Positions 1 to 8,718 of a DNA stretch of 64,000 bases are shown piece after piece. Each line of letters begins with the position of its first letter. Within the stretch, counting starts at the first letter, position 1. The notes beneath the pieces were generated by a model that did not search any database, was not told the DNA's origin, and worked only from the letters and a program-made list of their open reading frames with translations. Position numbers and translations under genes: made by a program. The DNA comes from UBA1351 sp964627665 (GTDB taxonomy: Bacteria > Bacillota > Clostridia > Lachnospirales > Vallitaleaceae), in assembly GCA_964627665.1 (NCBI GenBank), contig CAZVKG010000007.1, forward strand, positions 15,788 through 79,787. The letters run 5' to 3'.

Positions 1-791
1 TCAGGCACTAGACTGATGAGCTCCATATTCGTTTTCCAATACGATTCTAATGTCCCAACATCTCTCCAAAACCCTTGAAATTCATAAGCAAGAACATGAT
101 TTCCTTCGTTTAAGCAAAACGGAATAATATGTTTTCCAAAATCACTGCTGTCATGATTTTTTTCTGCAAGCTTAAGTGCCTTTCGAAGAATCTTCCAGTT
201 AAAAATATAGATTCCCATCGATGCTAAATTATTCTTAGGTTTTTCCGGTTTTTCTTCAAATTCGATAATACGAAGATCTTCATCTGTATTCATGATTCCA
301 AACTGATGAGCTTCTTCATAAGCTACAGGTAAAACTGCAATTGAAATATCTGCCCCCTTCTTTTTATGATTGTTCAACATCATACTATAATCCATTTTGT
401 AAATATGATCTCCCGAAAGAATTAAAACATATTCAGGATCATAATAATCGATAAATGGAATATTTTGGTAAATCGCATTAGCTGTCCCTGAATACCATGT
501 TTCATTTTCACGGCTTACATATGGAGATAAAACCGTGACCCCTCCAATGCTTTTGTCTAAATCCCAGGGTATACCAATACCAATATGTCGATTTAAATGT
601 AATGGTTGATATTGTGTCAAGACACCTACCGTATCAATGCCAGAATTAATACAGTTACTTAAGGTAAAATCAATAATCCGATACTTCCCTCCAAAAGATA
701 CCGCCGGTTTTGCCGTCTTATCGGTTAGTATTCCCAAGCGACTTCCACGCCCACCGGCAAGTAACATTGCAACAACTTCTTTTTTGCGCAT
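1..791 (-). CDS. glgC: Glucose-1-phosphate adenylyltransferase (N-terminal part, cut by window edge)
   Basis: Catalyses ATP + glucose-1-phosphate to ADP-glucose, the committed step of bacterial glycogen synthesis, in the cytosol. Only the first 263 residues are inside the window. The protein starts MRKKEVVAMLLAGGRGSRLG, which contains the nucleotidyltransferase loop GGRGSRL. It continues with KPAVSFGGKYRIIDF (sugar-nucleotide pyrophosphorylase signature), YSGTANAIYQN, LSGDHIYKMDY with the metal-binding Asp, and FEEKP. The start at 791 is preceded by GGAGGA at a good distance. A sigma-A-like promoter lies just upstream. A downstream glgD or glgA would lie outside the left edge, so operon membership cannot be judged. 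Family assignment is certain; only the C-terminal beta-helix is unseen. Confidence 0.95.
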   Translation of the reverse strand, partial: MRKKEVVAMLLAGGRGSRLGILTDKTAKPAVSFGGKYRIIDFTLSNCINSGIDTVGVLTQYQPLHLNRHIGIGIPWDLDKSIGGVTVLSPYVSRENETWYSGTANAIYQNIPFIDYYDPEYVLILSGDHIYKMDYSMMLNNHKKKGADISIAVLPVAYEEAHQFGIMNTDEDLRIIEFEEKPEKPKNNLASMGIYIFNWKILRKALKLAEKNHDSSDFGKHIIPFCLNEGNHVLAYEFQGFWRDVGTLESYWKTNMELISLVP

Positions 792-817
792 ACATACTCC
801 TCCATTTTTGGTCATAA

Positions 818-847
818 ATGATAACTAATTATTGCTTTGATTGTCAA
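818..847 (-). promoter_or_regulatory. Probable glgC promoter
   Basis: On the minus strand a -35 TTGACA (842-847) and a -10 TATCAT (818-823) are separated by 18 bp, about 27 bp before the glgC start. A short direct repeat (ACTAATTATT) flanks this region at about 824 and 848. Assignment is by consensus match only. Confidence 0.5.
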
Positions 848-859
848 ACTAATTATTAA

Positions 860-902
860 ATAAAAAACCGGAAAGAACCTGTATTTAGGCTCTTTCCGGT
901 TT
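860..902 (-). terminator. Intrinsic terminator of the TetR gene
   Basis: AAACCGGAAAGAGCC pairs with the complementary arm ending TTCTTTCCGGTTT around an 8-nt loop. On the minus strand the stem is followed by a T-rich run. It lies about 60 nt after the stop of the TetR gene and just before the glgC promoter, so it separates the two units. Confidence 0.85.
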
Positions 903-960
903 ACAATGTTAGCTGCAAATGCATCTAATATATTGTCGAACCGTTGCTCATACTCATTTT

Positions 961-1536
961 TTATTTGCTTGCTTTCAGTCCCCCCCAGAAACTTTCCCAT
1001 GTCAAATCAATTGACCGTTTAAAAAAAGAATTTCCAGGTTCATAAAATATACTGTTTGAAGCCACCCCTTGAAGAATTACATTAAAATGATAGAGTGTCT
1101 TTTCGACGTCATGATTGGGTATTATGTTTAATTCAATACATTCATGAAATATATCTTTAAGTTTTTTAATGATTTTTTGATCATTCGTTCCTAATATATT
1201 CTTAACTTGCTTATGTTGAAATTCATCCATCATACCAAGTCGTCTCCAGATTTTTGCTTTGTTCGGCTCTGAATAATAGTCCGTCATTTGGTAATATATT
1301 TTTTTAATGCGTTCGTCTGCAGAATCATCAGATTCTTCGAACACACTATGAAATGACGTATAATATTCTTCTATTTCCCGAATAACGAGGTCAAGAATCA
1401 AGTCGTCCTTACTTTTATAGTAATTATATAGCGAAGGAGCTTTCATTCCCAGCTCTCTAGCTAGTTCATTCATGCTAAAATGTGTACCTTTTTCTGCAAA
1501 TAGTATTGATGCATATGCTAAAATCTTGTCTTTCAT
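961..1536 (-). CDS. TetR/AcrR-family transcriptional regulator
   Basis: A 191-residue one-domain-pair repressor. The N-terminal helix-turn-helix (residues about 1-47) reads ILAYASILFAEKGTHFSMN, then ELARELGMKAPSLYNYYKSK, the TetR recognition helix. The C-terminal all-helical part should bind an unknown ligand and dimerise. The start at 1536 has an AAGGTGGG ribosome site. Its own promoter carries a near-perfect 18-bp palindrome (1563-1580), so autoregulation is likely. It is transcribed alone, between a palindromic element upstream and a terminator downstream. No neighbouring transporter or enzyme shares the operator, so the regulon and ligand are unknown. The family call is firm. Confidence 0.9.
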   Translation of the reverse strand: MKDKILAYASILFAEKGTHFSMNELARELGMKAPSLYNYYKSKDDLILDLVIREIEEYYTSFHSVFEESDDSADERIKKIYYQMTDYYSEPNKAKIWRRLGMMDEFQHKQVKNILGTNDQKIIKKLKDIFHECIELNIIPNHDVEKTLYHFNVILQGVASNSIFYEPGNSFFKRSIDLTWESFWGGLKASK

Positions 1537-1562
1537 TTAAATCCCACCTTACTATTCAACTA

Positions 1563-1612
1563 CTTACTAATATTCGTAAGCTTATTGTATCATCATATAT
1601 TAATCTACGCAA
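1563..1612 (-). promoter_or_regulatory. Promoter and palindromic operator of the TetR gene
   Basis: Minus-strand -35 TTGCGT (1607-1612), 17-bp spacer and -10 TACAAT (1584-1589). Just downstream, across the expected transcription start, lies the 18-bp palindrome CTTACTAATATTCGTAAG (1563-1580) with only one mismatched pair. This is typical of TetR self-repression. The operator role is inferred from position and symmetry. Confidence 0.6.
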
Positions 1613-1645
1613 TAAAAAAATACACCTCGATTATCATATTTTTAT

Positions 1646-1835
1646 CGTGAGAATGCATTGGATGCTGTATTTTTTTATTATGCTTAGTAAAACTGAATTG
1701 TTATCAAAAAAAGAGTGGATTTAGGATTCCACTGTCTGAACGCAGTGAGTTTGGAATCCGACCACTCTTTTGATGATAACAATTTTTAGTTTTACTTAGC
1801 TTGATAAATGTTACAGAATCCAATGCATTCTCACG
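1646..1835. repeat. 190-bp long inverted repeat (MITE-like or structured 3' element)
   Basis: The outer ends CGTGAGAATGCATTGGA (1646-1662) and their exact complement (about 1819-1835) pair. So do GCTTAGTAAAACT (1682-1694) with 1788-1800, TTGTTATCA with TGATAACAA, AGAGTGG with CCACTCT, and GGATTCCACTG with CAGTGAGTTTGGAATCC around 1740. The whole element folds on itself with small internal loops. It begins 4 bp after the DUF975 stop and fills the space up to the TetR promoter. No obvious target-site duplication was seen and no second copy was recognised in this window. A small non-autonomous transposon or a large terminator-like structure are both possible. Confidence 0.75.
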
Positions 1836-1838
1836 CCT

Positions 1839-2651
1839 TTAAAACTCTGTACTATAATCTATTTCTATTTCTTCGTAAGGTTGATCTTCCGGTTTTTTGA
1901 AGTTTAATTCTTCAAAGGTACACATTTTTTGATCAAGGGCTTTTTGACGAAGGTTACGGTAAAGTTCTGCATGGGTTGCGTTATAATAGGGGTTAACGAA
2001 AAGTACACCCACAAAACATGCAAGTAATCCTAATAGATACCATCCGATAAAGGATAAATCAAGTACGAACATATCCCATTTTTCACCTTGGGTCATTTTA
2101 TTACTTAGGTCAATGGCACGTTTGGATCCGATTTCCGGATTATCCGCTAAGATATAAGGAACCATTGCATAGGCATACCCTTTAATAATTCCGGGAATAA
2201 TCAACAATAAGGTCCAACCGATAAGGTATAGTGTTTGTCGAATCATTGATTTAACAACGAACATATAGTTATGTCCTGAAAAACTAAAACCAATGATGCC
2301 AAAAGGTACTTCTTCTCCGTTCTCAGATGCAACGGATGCTTCTAAAAAGTATTTACGAATACCGACCATTAAGGGATTGCTAATAAAAAATGAAAAGGCT
2401 ATTGCAATTGTCATAATAATGATAAACACCACTAAAAAAATTAGGAATAATCGAATGTTAAATCCCCAGTCCGGTTGGGATATATCACCAAAATCACCTG
2501 TGTTATTTCCGAAGGAGTAATTAAATCCTCCGCCTCCTCCGCCTCCTCCGCCGCCGATAAGTGACAATATCAAACTAATGCCGAATGCTTTCCAATAGGT
2601 TCCTGAGAGTGCTTTTTTTGCTCTTTCTTTTAATTCACTTCTGCTCCACAT
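1839..2651 (-). CDS. DUF975-family membrane protein with polyglycine run
   Basis: A 270-residue integral membrane protein of the DUF975 family, whose function is unknown. The N-terminus WSRSELKERAKKALSGTYWK is the family signature. It is followed by a hydrophobic helix ending in a run of ten glycines (residues about 33-42, encoded by tandem GGC/GGA/GGT codons), then transmembrane segments near 68-90, 130-160 and 195-225. The C-terminus is charged (EELNFKKPEDQPYEEIEID). It has its own promoter and is followed at once by the 190-bp palindrome, so it looks monocistronic. The glycine run is odd: it could be a flexible linker or a slippage-prone site. No partner can be inferred from context. Confidence 0.85.
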   Translation of the reverse strand: MWSRSELKERAKKALSGTYWKAFGISLILSLIGGGGGGGGGGFNYSFGNNTGDFGDISQPDWGFNIRLFLIFLVVFIIIMTIAIAFSFFISNPLMVGIRKYFLEASVASENGEEVPFGIIGFSFSGHNYMFVVKSMIRQTLYLIGWTLLLIIPGIIKGYAYAMVPYILADNPEIGSKRAIDLSNKMTQGEKWDMFVLDLSFIGWYLLGLLACFVGVLFVNPYYNATHAELYRNLRQKALDQKMCTFEELNFKKPEDQPYEEIEIDYSTEF

Positions 2652-2704
2652 AGTTCTCCTCCATTACTTTGCTGATTTATTTATTCGAGCCAAGCCTTAG
2701 ATTC

Positions 2705-2732
2705 ATTATATATGAACAGATATATTTATCAA
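2705..2732 (-). promoter_or_regulatory. Probable promoter of the DUF975 gene
   Basis: Minus-strand -35 TTGATA (2727-2732), 16-bp spacer and -10 TATAAT (2705-2710), about 50 bp before the start codon with its GGAGGA site. Confidence 0.6.
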
Positions 2733-2774
2733 GTTTTTTGTCGTGTACACCTTTTTTTTATGTCTAAACTGTCA

Positions 2775-4625
2775 TTAATAGCCGGCGTTAGGCAAATATA
2801 TCTTTTCGATTGGTATCTGTGTTCTTCCCATGAAATAATCAAGCAGCATAATAATCTGGTCTTTGTATAAGGAATCCGGATAGACTTGATAATCTAATTC
2901 CGAATCTTTGTTGGCAATACCTGAATCATTATTACTAATTACAACAATGTCCTGATCTAGATTAAGTTCCTTAATGACTTCTTTAAGCGGATTGATATAA
3001 TAGTCTTGATGCAAGTAGACAACATTAATATCATTGGAATATTTGGTAAAGCTTTGCTTCATTTTTTCTTTCAGTTGTAACATTTGCTTGGGCAATTCTT
3101 CTTGTTGATAATGCCCTTGATATCCTTCGATACTATCGATGATATTAATTCGTGAATATCCACTGATTTGTTGTCTGAAACTACTGGATTTTTCAACCGT
3201 AAGGCGTGTATTTAAATCACCGGTCACTTCTAAGATACCGATATCATAATGAATATTATAGACATTATTAATGAGATAATTACTTAAACGTATGCCTTGA
3301 TCAATATAATCCGGCCCAATGTAGATGACGTTGGTATCTTCATATTCTAGGGGATTACCTAAACACACCACATATGTATTTTTTGTTTTCGCTAATTTTG
3401 TAAGTTCTTCCCAACCGAAACTATTTTCAGGGCTGAAAAAAATGATATCCACGCCTTGATTAAGTAGCTCCATAAAATAATGTTTTTGAAGCTGATCTTT
3501 TTCCCTCGCTGATTGGTCTTCATCAATATCATAATAACGAAATCCAATGTTTTCATAGGCATTATTCACGACCTGTATATCATTGTCGATGGTCATACTA
3601 AGATTTTCTTCGTTATATAGATGGGTTTGTATATATCCCACTTCTAATGTTTGTCGTCGTTCCGTACTTTCAGTGTATATCGATTTATTTTGTTTGGTTA
3701 CCGAAAAGCTTTTCATAACAATACGCTTGGGAATATGTAAATTCGTCCGATTACTTTCAAGAATTTCCATGGCGTAGTCAATGGCTTCCTTGCCTCCAAC
3801 CGGTGTATAGATAATCGTATCAAGTTCTCCTATATCCAAATAGGTTAAATACTTATCTTCCATAAATTTACTTACCGTAATAATAGGTACATCCATGCCG
3901 TGTTCTTTTAAAATATTCCCTGCCCCAATGGCTAATGCATTACTCTGGGCAAACACCACATCAAACTCCTGGTTGGATTGAATGAAAAGTTCAAATTCTT
4001 TTTGCGCTTCTGTACGTAACCATCCACAATAGATGTTTTCTGTAATATTCATATTCAATTCGCGATTAACCCTGTCTGAAAAACCTTTGGATATCTCCGT
4101 AACCATTGGATCTTCAATAGGGCCGTTTAAGGTTACGATATTAATCATATCTTCTCCGGTGAGGTCCTTTAAGCGTTCTGCACCCATTTGTCCCACACTA
4201 TTATAGTCGGGTCCGATAAAGAGGGTATAGTCATTGAACCCAATATCCTTATCAAGAACAATGACCGGTATTTTCTTTTCCACTTCATCAATAATCGGCC
4301 CCAACACATTGGCATCATTAACAGTGATGATAAGTAAATCAATCCCATATTCTAATAGTTTATCTATATCATTAATCTGTTTATAACTACTAGAGCCTGC
4401 ATTTGTAAATATCATTTTGATTTGGTCATACCCTTGTGAATATTCTTCAAGTTCTTCGTGAATAACAATTTGCCATTCATCGGTAAGATTGGGATGGCTC
4501 ATCCCGATTAAATATTCAACATCTTGATAACCGGATACATTGGAATCATCAACACTATTTATAAAATAGATAAGGCTAATGATGATTACACTCATCATTA
4601 TAAATATAATTATTTTTTGTTTCAT
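2775..4625 (-). CDS. Membrane-anchored tandem periplasmic-binding-protein sensor
   Basis: A 616-residue protein with an N-terminal membrane anchor (residues 4-22, no lipobox cysteine) followed by two type-1 periplasmic-binding-protein folds. Domain 1 spans about 37-312 and domain 2 about 326-605. Both contain the same element in the same place: LFIGPDY at about 135-141 and IYIGPDY at 434-440, each before a helix with G and L/Y residues. Domain 1 retains more of the sugar-binder pattern (IIDEVEKKIPVIVLDKD). Domain 2 is more divergent. Most such proteins have one domain and a lipid anchor. It starts immediately after the YesN-type regulator stop, last in a cassette with a sugar-binding lipoprotein and a YesM-type kinase. 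A role in ligand sensing rather than uptake is inferred. Confidence 0.8.
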   Translation of the reverse strand: MKQKIIIFIMMSVIIISLIYFINSVDDSNVSGYQDVEYLIGMSHPNLTDEWQIVIHEELEEYSQGYDQIKMIFTNAGSSSYKQINDIDKLLEYGIDLLIITVNDANVLGPIIDEVEKKIPVIVLDKDIGFNDYTLFIGPDYNSVGQMGAERLKDLTGEDMINIVTLNGPIEDPMVTEISKGFSDRVNRELNMNITENIYCGWLRTEAQKEFELFIQSNQEFDVVFAQSNALAIGAGNILKEHGMDVPIITVSKFMEDKYLTYLDIGELDTIIYTPVGGKEAIDYAMEILESNRTNLHIPKRIVMKSFSVTKQNKSIYTESTERRQTLEVGYIQTHLYNEENLSMTIDNDIQVVNNAYENIGFRYYDIDEDQSAREKDQLQKHYFMELLNQGVDIIFFSPENSFGWEELTKLAKTKNTYVVCLGNPLEYEDTNVIYIGPDYIDQGIRLSNYLINNVYNIHYDIGILEVTGDLNTRLTVEKSSSFRQQISGYSRINIIDSIEGYQGHYQQEELPKQMLQLKEKMKQSFTKYSNDINVVYLHQDYYINPLKEVIKELNLDQDIVVISNNDSGIANKDSELDYQVYPDSLYKDQIIMLLDYFMGRTQIPIEKIYLPNAGY

Positions 4626-5816
4626 TTATGTTCGTTCCTTTCGATACTTCACCGGCGATACACCTGTTGCCTTTTTAAAAGCCGCGCTAAAATAATGTTG
4701 TGTTGAATATCCGACCTTTTCCGAGATTTCATAAATACGAAGTTTCGGATCATCCATTAATCGTATAGCCTTTTCAATGCGAATCTGCGTTAATAAATCT
4801 GTAAATGAATAACCCATCTCTTGTTTAATGAGTTTGCTAAGATACGAAGAACTGACTCTCAAATGTTTTGCAACATCTGTTAACGATAGGTCTGGTGCTG
4901 AAAAGTGGACTTCTAAATAATTTTTTGCCATTGCTACAATCGGTAATAACTCCCCCTTTTTTCGTATTTCTTGAGTCACTTCATGATATTTTGACGTAAA
5001 CTGTCGATATTCCATAGGGGCATCCACCTGAAGAAGGCCAATCTGTTGGTCAAGATATTGCTTAATATTTTGTATTAACTCCTGTTCACAATCAAAACCA
5101 ATATCGTCGGTATCAACAAAGCTTAGAATAATATCTTTTTCCGTTTTAATGACCATTTTATCCTCACTATTTGCCAAGACTTCATTAATTATATTTAACT
5201 GTGCAAATGTAAGAAGTTCTTGGTCTAAGAATAATTCTTGTTCACCTTTAATGGGTAAAATATAAATAATAAGCATTTTTTTATATTTTGACATGTCAAT
5301 ATTTAATGCCATAAGGTTTTGTTGGATTTCGTAATCATTCAATCCGCCATCAATCCACTGTTTGAAAAACTGGGTATACATGTGGTCTTGATCGGCAATC
5401 ATCTGGTTTTTTGCCCACTTCACAAAATTATTTTCTTTGATTTTCGTGTCTAAACTATCAATGCCTTTCTTGACGACCGCCATTAATTCCTTGCGATTCA
5501 CCGGCTTTAATATATAATCAAAAACATTGAGTTTAATTGCTTCTTTTGCATAATCAAATTCATCATATCCTGAAACAATAAATATCAAACACTCCGGGTT
5601 GGTCTCTTTCAAACGCCGAATCAACTCTAATCCTGTCAAATTAGGCATGTTAATATCAACCAGCATCAAATCCGGTTGAAGATTTTTCGCTTTATTTAGA
5701 GCATCTTGGCCGTCAATTGCCTCAGCAATCACCTCGACTTCAATCTCTTGCCATGGGAGTCGACTCAGACCTCGTCGTATTTTTGGTTCATCATCTGCAA
5801 TCATTAATCGATACAT
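4626..5816 (-). CDS. YesN-type response regulator (receiver + AraC HTH)
   Basis: A 396-residue response regulator. The receiver domain (about 1-120) shows MYRLMIADDEPK (acidic pair), the phospho-acceptor Asp in LMLVDINMP (residue 54), and the conserved Lys in DYILKPVN. A linker precedes a C-terminal AraC/XylS double helix-turn-helix (about 295-396) with LRVSSSYLSKLIKQEMG and ISEKVGYSTQHYFSAAFKK. The ATG at 5816 is chosen because AGGAGG lies 5 nt before it; the upstream in-frame TTG lacks a ribosome site. It lies between its kinase and the tandem binding protein in one operon. Targets are probably the upstream ChvE-MmsAB genes, by analogy with XylFII-LytST of clostridia (inference). Confidence 0.92.
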   Translation of the reverse strand: MYRLMIADDEPKIRRGLSRLPWQEIEVEVIAEAIDGQDALNKAKNLQPDLMLVDINMPNLTGLELIRRLKETNPECLIFIVSGYDEFDYAKEAIKLNVFDYILKPVNRKELMAVVKKGIDSLDTKIKENNFVKWAKNQMIADQDHMYTQFFKQWIDGGLNDYEIQQNLMALNIDMSKYKKMLIIYILPIKGEQELFLDQELLTFAQLNIINEVLANSEDKMVIKTEKDIILSFVDTDDIGFDCEQELIQNIKQYLDQQIGLLQVDAPMEYRQFTSKYHEVTQEIRKKGELLPIVAMAKNYLEVHFSAPDLSLTDVAKHLRVSSSYLSKLIKQEMGYSFTDLLTQIRIEKAIRLMDDPKLRIYEISEKVGYSTQHYFSAAFKKATGVSPVKYRKERT

Positions 5817-5835
5817 TTTATCCTCCTGCAAAGCC

Positions 5836-7575
5836 TTAATATTGAATCGGATGTTTTATCGTGACCGTGGTGCCTTGTCCTATTTCACTAGATATTTTTA
5901 ATCCATACCCTAAACCAAAATTTAGTTTAATTCGCTCATTTACATTAAATAAGCCGATTCCATAACGGTCATCTTTTTCCAACATACCTTCGAAAATATG
6001 ATTCATGCGAGCGACGTGTTCCGGCTCCATTCCTCCACCTGTATCTGATACAACGATAAAAAGATCTTTAGCATCCGAATGAATATCCACACGAATGTAC
6101 CCGGACTCTTTACGCCCTTTGATTCCATGGTATATTGCATTTTCAACAAGCGGCTGTATAATCAGCTTAATTACTTTGGAGCTCTTTAATGTATCATCGT
6201 ACGTGATTTCATAATCGAACTGTTCTTCATAACGCACTTTTTGAATCATTAAGTAGCTCTGAACATGCTTAACTTCATTTTCAAGGCTGATAATTTCATT
6301 GCCTTTACTGAGACTAATTCTAAACAAATTGGTTAAGGACTCAACTACTTCAACAATATCATCGGCTTCATATTCCATGGCCATCCAGTTAATTGTATCT
6401 AACGTATTATATAAAAAGTGAGGCTTAATCTGGGCTTGAAAGGCTTTTAGTTCCGCCTCTCTTTTTGCCTTCTGTTCCGTATACACAAGTGAAAGCAGAT
6501 TTTTTATTGCCTCGATCATTTTATTAAAACTATGTCCCAACTGGCTAATCTCGTCATTATAAATACTATCATAGCGTATCTCAAGTTTTCCTTGTTCGGC
6601 TTCTGCCATTAGATTTTTAAGCTGACTAATCGGTCGAGTTAAGGTCTTGGTCAAATATACAGATAAAATAATTCCAACAATAAAAATAAGAACCGCATAT
6701 ATAACAAAGGAGGTAATAACTTCTAAAATAATACCTAGCGTGACATTTTTAGGGAAAACCCCGACAATGTTCCAATCCGAAATACCTGTTTCTTGAGCAA
6801 TGATCTGATAGCCTTCACCGTCAATCTGAACATCCTTTTCCCCACCTATCATGGTTGGATGGATACGATAGACAATGGGATTGACCGGCGCATAGACAAC
6901 CTCGCCTTTACGGTTACTAATATAGAGGAAACCGGAACGTCCTAGCTCTGCACTATTAATAATAGATTCCATATGGTCTAGTTTCATATCAAACAGAACC
7001 ATTCCGTTCACATTGCCTTGTTCATCAACTAAAGCTTTTGTCATGGATAAAATATTATCGGCTTTATAGGAATCATAAAAAGACGTTATATTGCGTCCGA
7101 TTTGTTGACTAAATAGATGAAAGGTCTCCGGTTCGGCCACCGTTTGTATATACCAGCTTTCCATATTTAATGGACTGTCTTCCACAAGCTGCATGGTATT
7201 GCTTAACATCTCACCCTTGCTATCAACAACCAAGATTCCCGCAATATTTTTGTCTGTTGTTGTATATCGCTCAAGGGTCGATAATAATTCATCCTCGTTG
7301 ACATTTTGTTCATTAAAGGCTTTAATGGCAGGTTCGGCAAGCAACAAATCCATTTTTTTACTCACTTCTTGAATATAGTTTTCGATTCGCAAGGTTACCT
7401 GACCTGCAAGTTCAAGTGTTTGTTCGTTATTCATGTTGGTAAGCGACCGGTTCAGTACATTCATATTCAAATAACTGAGAACGACAACAGCTATAGCTAA
7501 TATCAGAAGAATATTAACCATCATCTTGCTTTGTATGCTTTTATTAATATAATACTCTTTAATTTTCTGTATCAT
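5836..7575 (-). CDS. YesM-type sensor histidine kinase
   Basis: A 579-residue membrane kinase. TM1 is at about 18-37, an extracellular Cache-like sensor at about 40-278, and TM2 at about 281-307, then a HAMP segment (TRPISQLKNLMAEAEQGKLE). The His_kinase domain follows with the phospho-His in KPHFLYNTLDTINW (His 386), and an HATPase with N box VENAIYHG (477-484), DTGGGM (511-516) and GIGLFN (539-544). It is co-transcribed with the downstream response regulator and the upstream sugar-binding lipoprotein. In characterised clostridial relatives (LytS with XylFII) the binding protein contacts the kinase sensor domain. The same arrangement is inferred here. All catalytic boxes are intact. Confidence 0.93.
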   Translation of the reverse strand: MIQKIKEYYINKSIQSKMMVNILLILAIAVVVLSYLNMNVLNRSLTNMNNEQTLELAGQVTLRIENYIQEVSKKMDLLLAEPAIKAFNEQNVNEDELLSTLERYTTTDKNIAGILVVDSKGEMLSNTMQLVEDSPLNMESWYIQTVAEPETFHLFSQQIGRNITSFYDSYKADNILSMTKALVDEQGNVNGMVLFDMKLDHMESIINSAELGRSGFLYISNRKGEVVYAPVNPIVYRIHPTMIGGEKDVQIDGEGYQIIAQETGISDWNIVGVFPKNVTLGIILEVITSFVIYAVLIFIVGIILSVYLTKTLTRPISQLKNLMAEAEQGKLEIRYDSIYNDEISQLGHSFNKMIEAIKNLLSLVYTEQKAKREAELKAFQAQIKPHFLYNTLDTINWMAMEYEADDIVEVVESLTNLFRISLSKGNEIISLENEVKHVQSYLMIQKVRYEEQFDYEITYDDTLKSSKVIKLIIQPLVENAIYHGIKGRKESGYIRVDIHSDAKDLFIVVSDTGGGMEPEHVARMNHIFEGMLEKDDRYGIGLFNVNERIKLNFGLGYGLKISSEIGQGTTVTIKHPIQY

Positions 7576-7585
7576 CGCGTCACCA

Positions 7586-8608
7586 TTATTCTACACCTGT
7601 TACTTCTTGATAATTATCCTTTGTTATTATCTCGGCATTAAATAGTTGTTTTTCCTGCATAGGTTTTTGATCAATAATATACTTCATTAACATGTTGGCC
7701 GATTCTTTGCCTATTTTTTCAGGTGAATAGTAGCTTGATGCTTTAAGGGCTGAGTACTCACGATTAAACTCTTCAATGGCTAGTGTTCCACCAATACTTA
7801 TAATACTTGCACTTTGATCAAGTCCTAGGTGTTCTAGACTTCTTACAACACCAATCGCACCTTCATCATTACCGGTCATGACTAACCAGGTCTCTATCTT
7901 CGTTTCTTTTATAAAAACGTCCATTGCTACATTAAAAGCATTTTCTGTTTCACCGTTATAGTTCAACCGAAAAATTCGATTCTTGTCAAATCCAGGAAGC
8001 ATCTCAATGAATCGTTCATATTGACCTTCTGCACGTTCTTGCATGTTCATCTGTTGATCATTTTCTAGTATTAAAACACCAACATCTTCGTTCAACATCA
8101 AGCCATTTTTTATGGCATAATTGGCCATCCAATCCCCAGTCATATCTCCCAGGGCATAATCATCGACACCGACAAAAGGGGTGAGTAATCGTCCATTTGA
8201 TCCAACTATCGGATCATTGGTTGCCACGATGGGTATATTTTCTTTTCTTAAAATATCAACGGTCATCTGGCTTAAGCTTTGATCCGGAATGCATATAATC
8301 ACTCCATCAACGTCTTCATCAATTATGCTTGTTAGTGCTTGTTGATAAATATCCTCATCCATTTTTACATCAATATAGATGAATTCTTCAGCACCTAGTC
8401 GCGTCGCTTCTCTTTCGGCACTGAGCCCTTCATTAATAAACCATCCTTTGGATCCGTCTTTATAGATTCCTGCAATTGTAATCTGATTGGCTTGTGTTAA
8501 AACTTCTGTTGTACTTTCTTCAACATGTCCATTTGTTCCCTTGGGTAGGCATCCCACAATAAATAGAATGAATACGATAGGTACAATTCTTTGCACGTGT
8601 ATATTCAT
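7586..8608 (-). CDS. Sugar-binding lipoprotein, probable signalling partner of the kinase
   Basis: A 340-residue type-1 periplasmic binding protein. The signal peptide ends in the lipobox FIVGC (Cys 19), so it should be lipid-anchored outside the cell. The body has the AraF/XylF-like pattern: ITIAGIYKDGSKGWF, DVDGVIICIPDQ, IPIVATNDPI, and the hinge region GNDEGAIGVVRSLEHLG. It has no permease of its own and is read directly into the kinase gene (10-nt gap). This matches the XylFII-LytST organisation in clostridia, where the binding protein presents sugar to the kinase. It sits downstream of the MmsAB transporter but beyond a terminator-like hairpin. The ligand is unknown: an aldose such as arabinose, xylose or galactose is plausible. 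Confidence 0.85.
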   Translation of the reverse strand: MNIHVQRIVPIVFILFIVGCLPKGTNGHVEESTTEVLTQANQITIAGIYKDGSKGWFINEGLSAEREATRLGAEEFIYIDVKMDEDIYQQALTSIIDEDVDGVIICIPDQSLSQMTVDILRKENIPIVATNDPIVGSNGRLLTPFVGVDDYALGDMTGDWMANYAIKNGLMLNEDVGVLILENDQQMNMQERAEGQYERFIEMLPGFDKNRIFRLNYNGETENAFNVAMDVFIKETKIETWLVMTGNDEGAIGVVRSLEHLGLDQSASIISIGGTLAIEEFNREYSALKASSYYSPEKIGKESANMLMKYIIDQKPMQEKQLFNAEIITKDNYQEVTGVE

Positions 8609-8633
8609 AGCAACCCCCTAATTGATTCGTATG

Positions 8634-8670
8634 AAAAAAAGCAGTCCCTTAGATTGAAGGCGACTGCTTT
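8634..8670 (-). terminator. Terminator or attenuator between mmsB and the sensor cassette
   Basis: AAAGCAGTC (8638-8646) pairs with GACTGCTTT (8662-8670), with an inner CCTT/AAGG stem. A run of seven T follows on the minus strand. It lies 50 nt after the mmsB stop and 25 nt before the binding-protein start, so it probably lowers rather than abolishes read-through. A TATAAT just upstream (8672-8677) could allow a separate start. Confidence 0.75.
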
Positions 8671-8718
8671 TATTATAGCAAAGATTATATTCTTTGAGTA
8701 TGTATTTACGAATATTCT

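Noticed and set aside
812..1000. 62-residue minus-strand reading frame overlapping the TetR end
   Set aside because: It covers the terminator and has no ribosome site or family resemblance.
1636..1845. Target-site duplication flanking the 190-bp palindrome
   Set aside because: No convincing short direct repeat was seen next to the ends, so transposon origin stays open.
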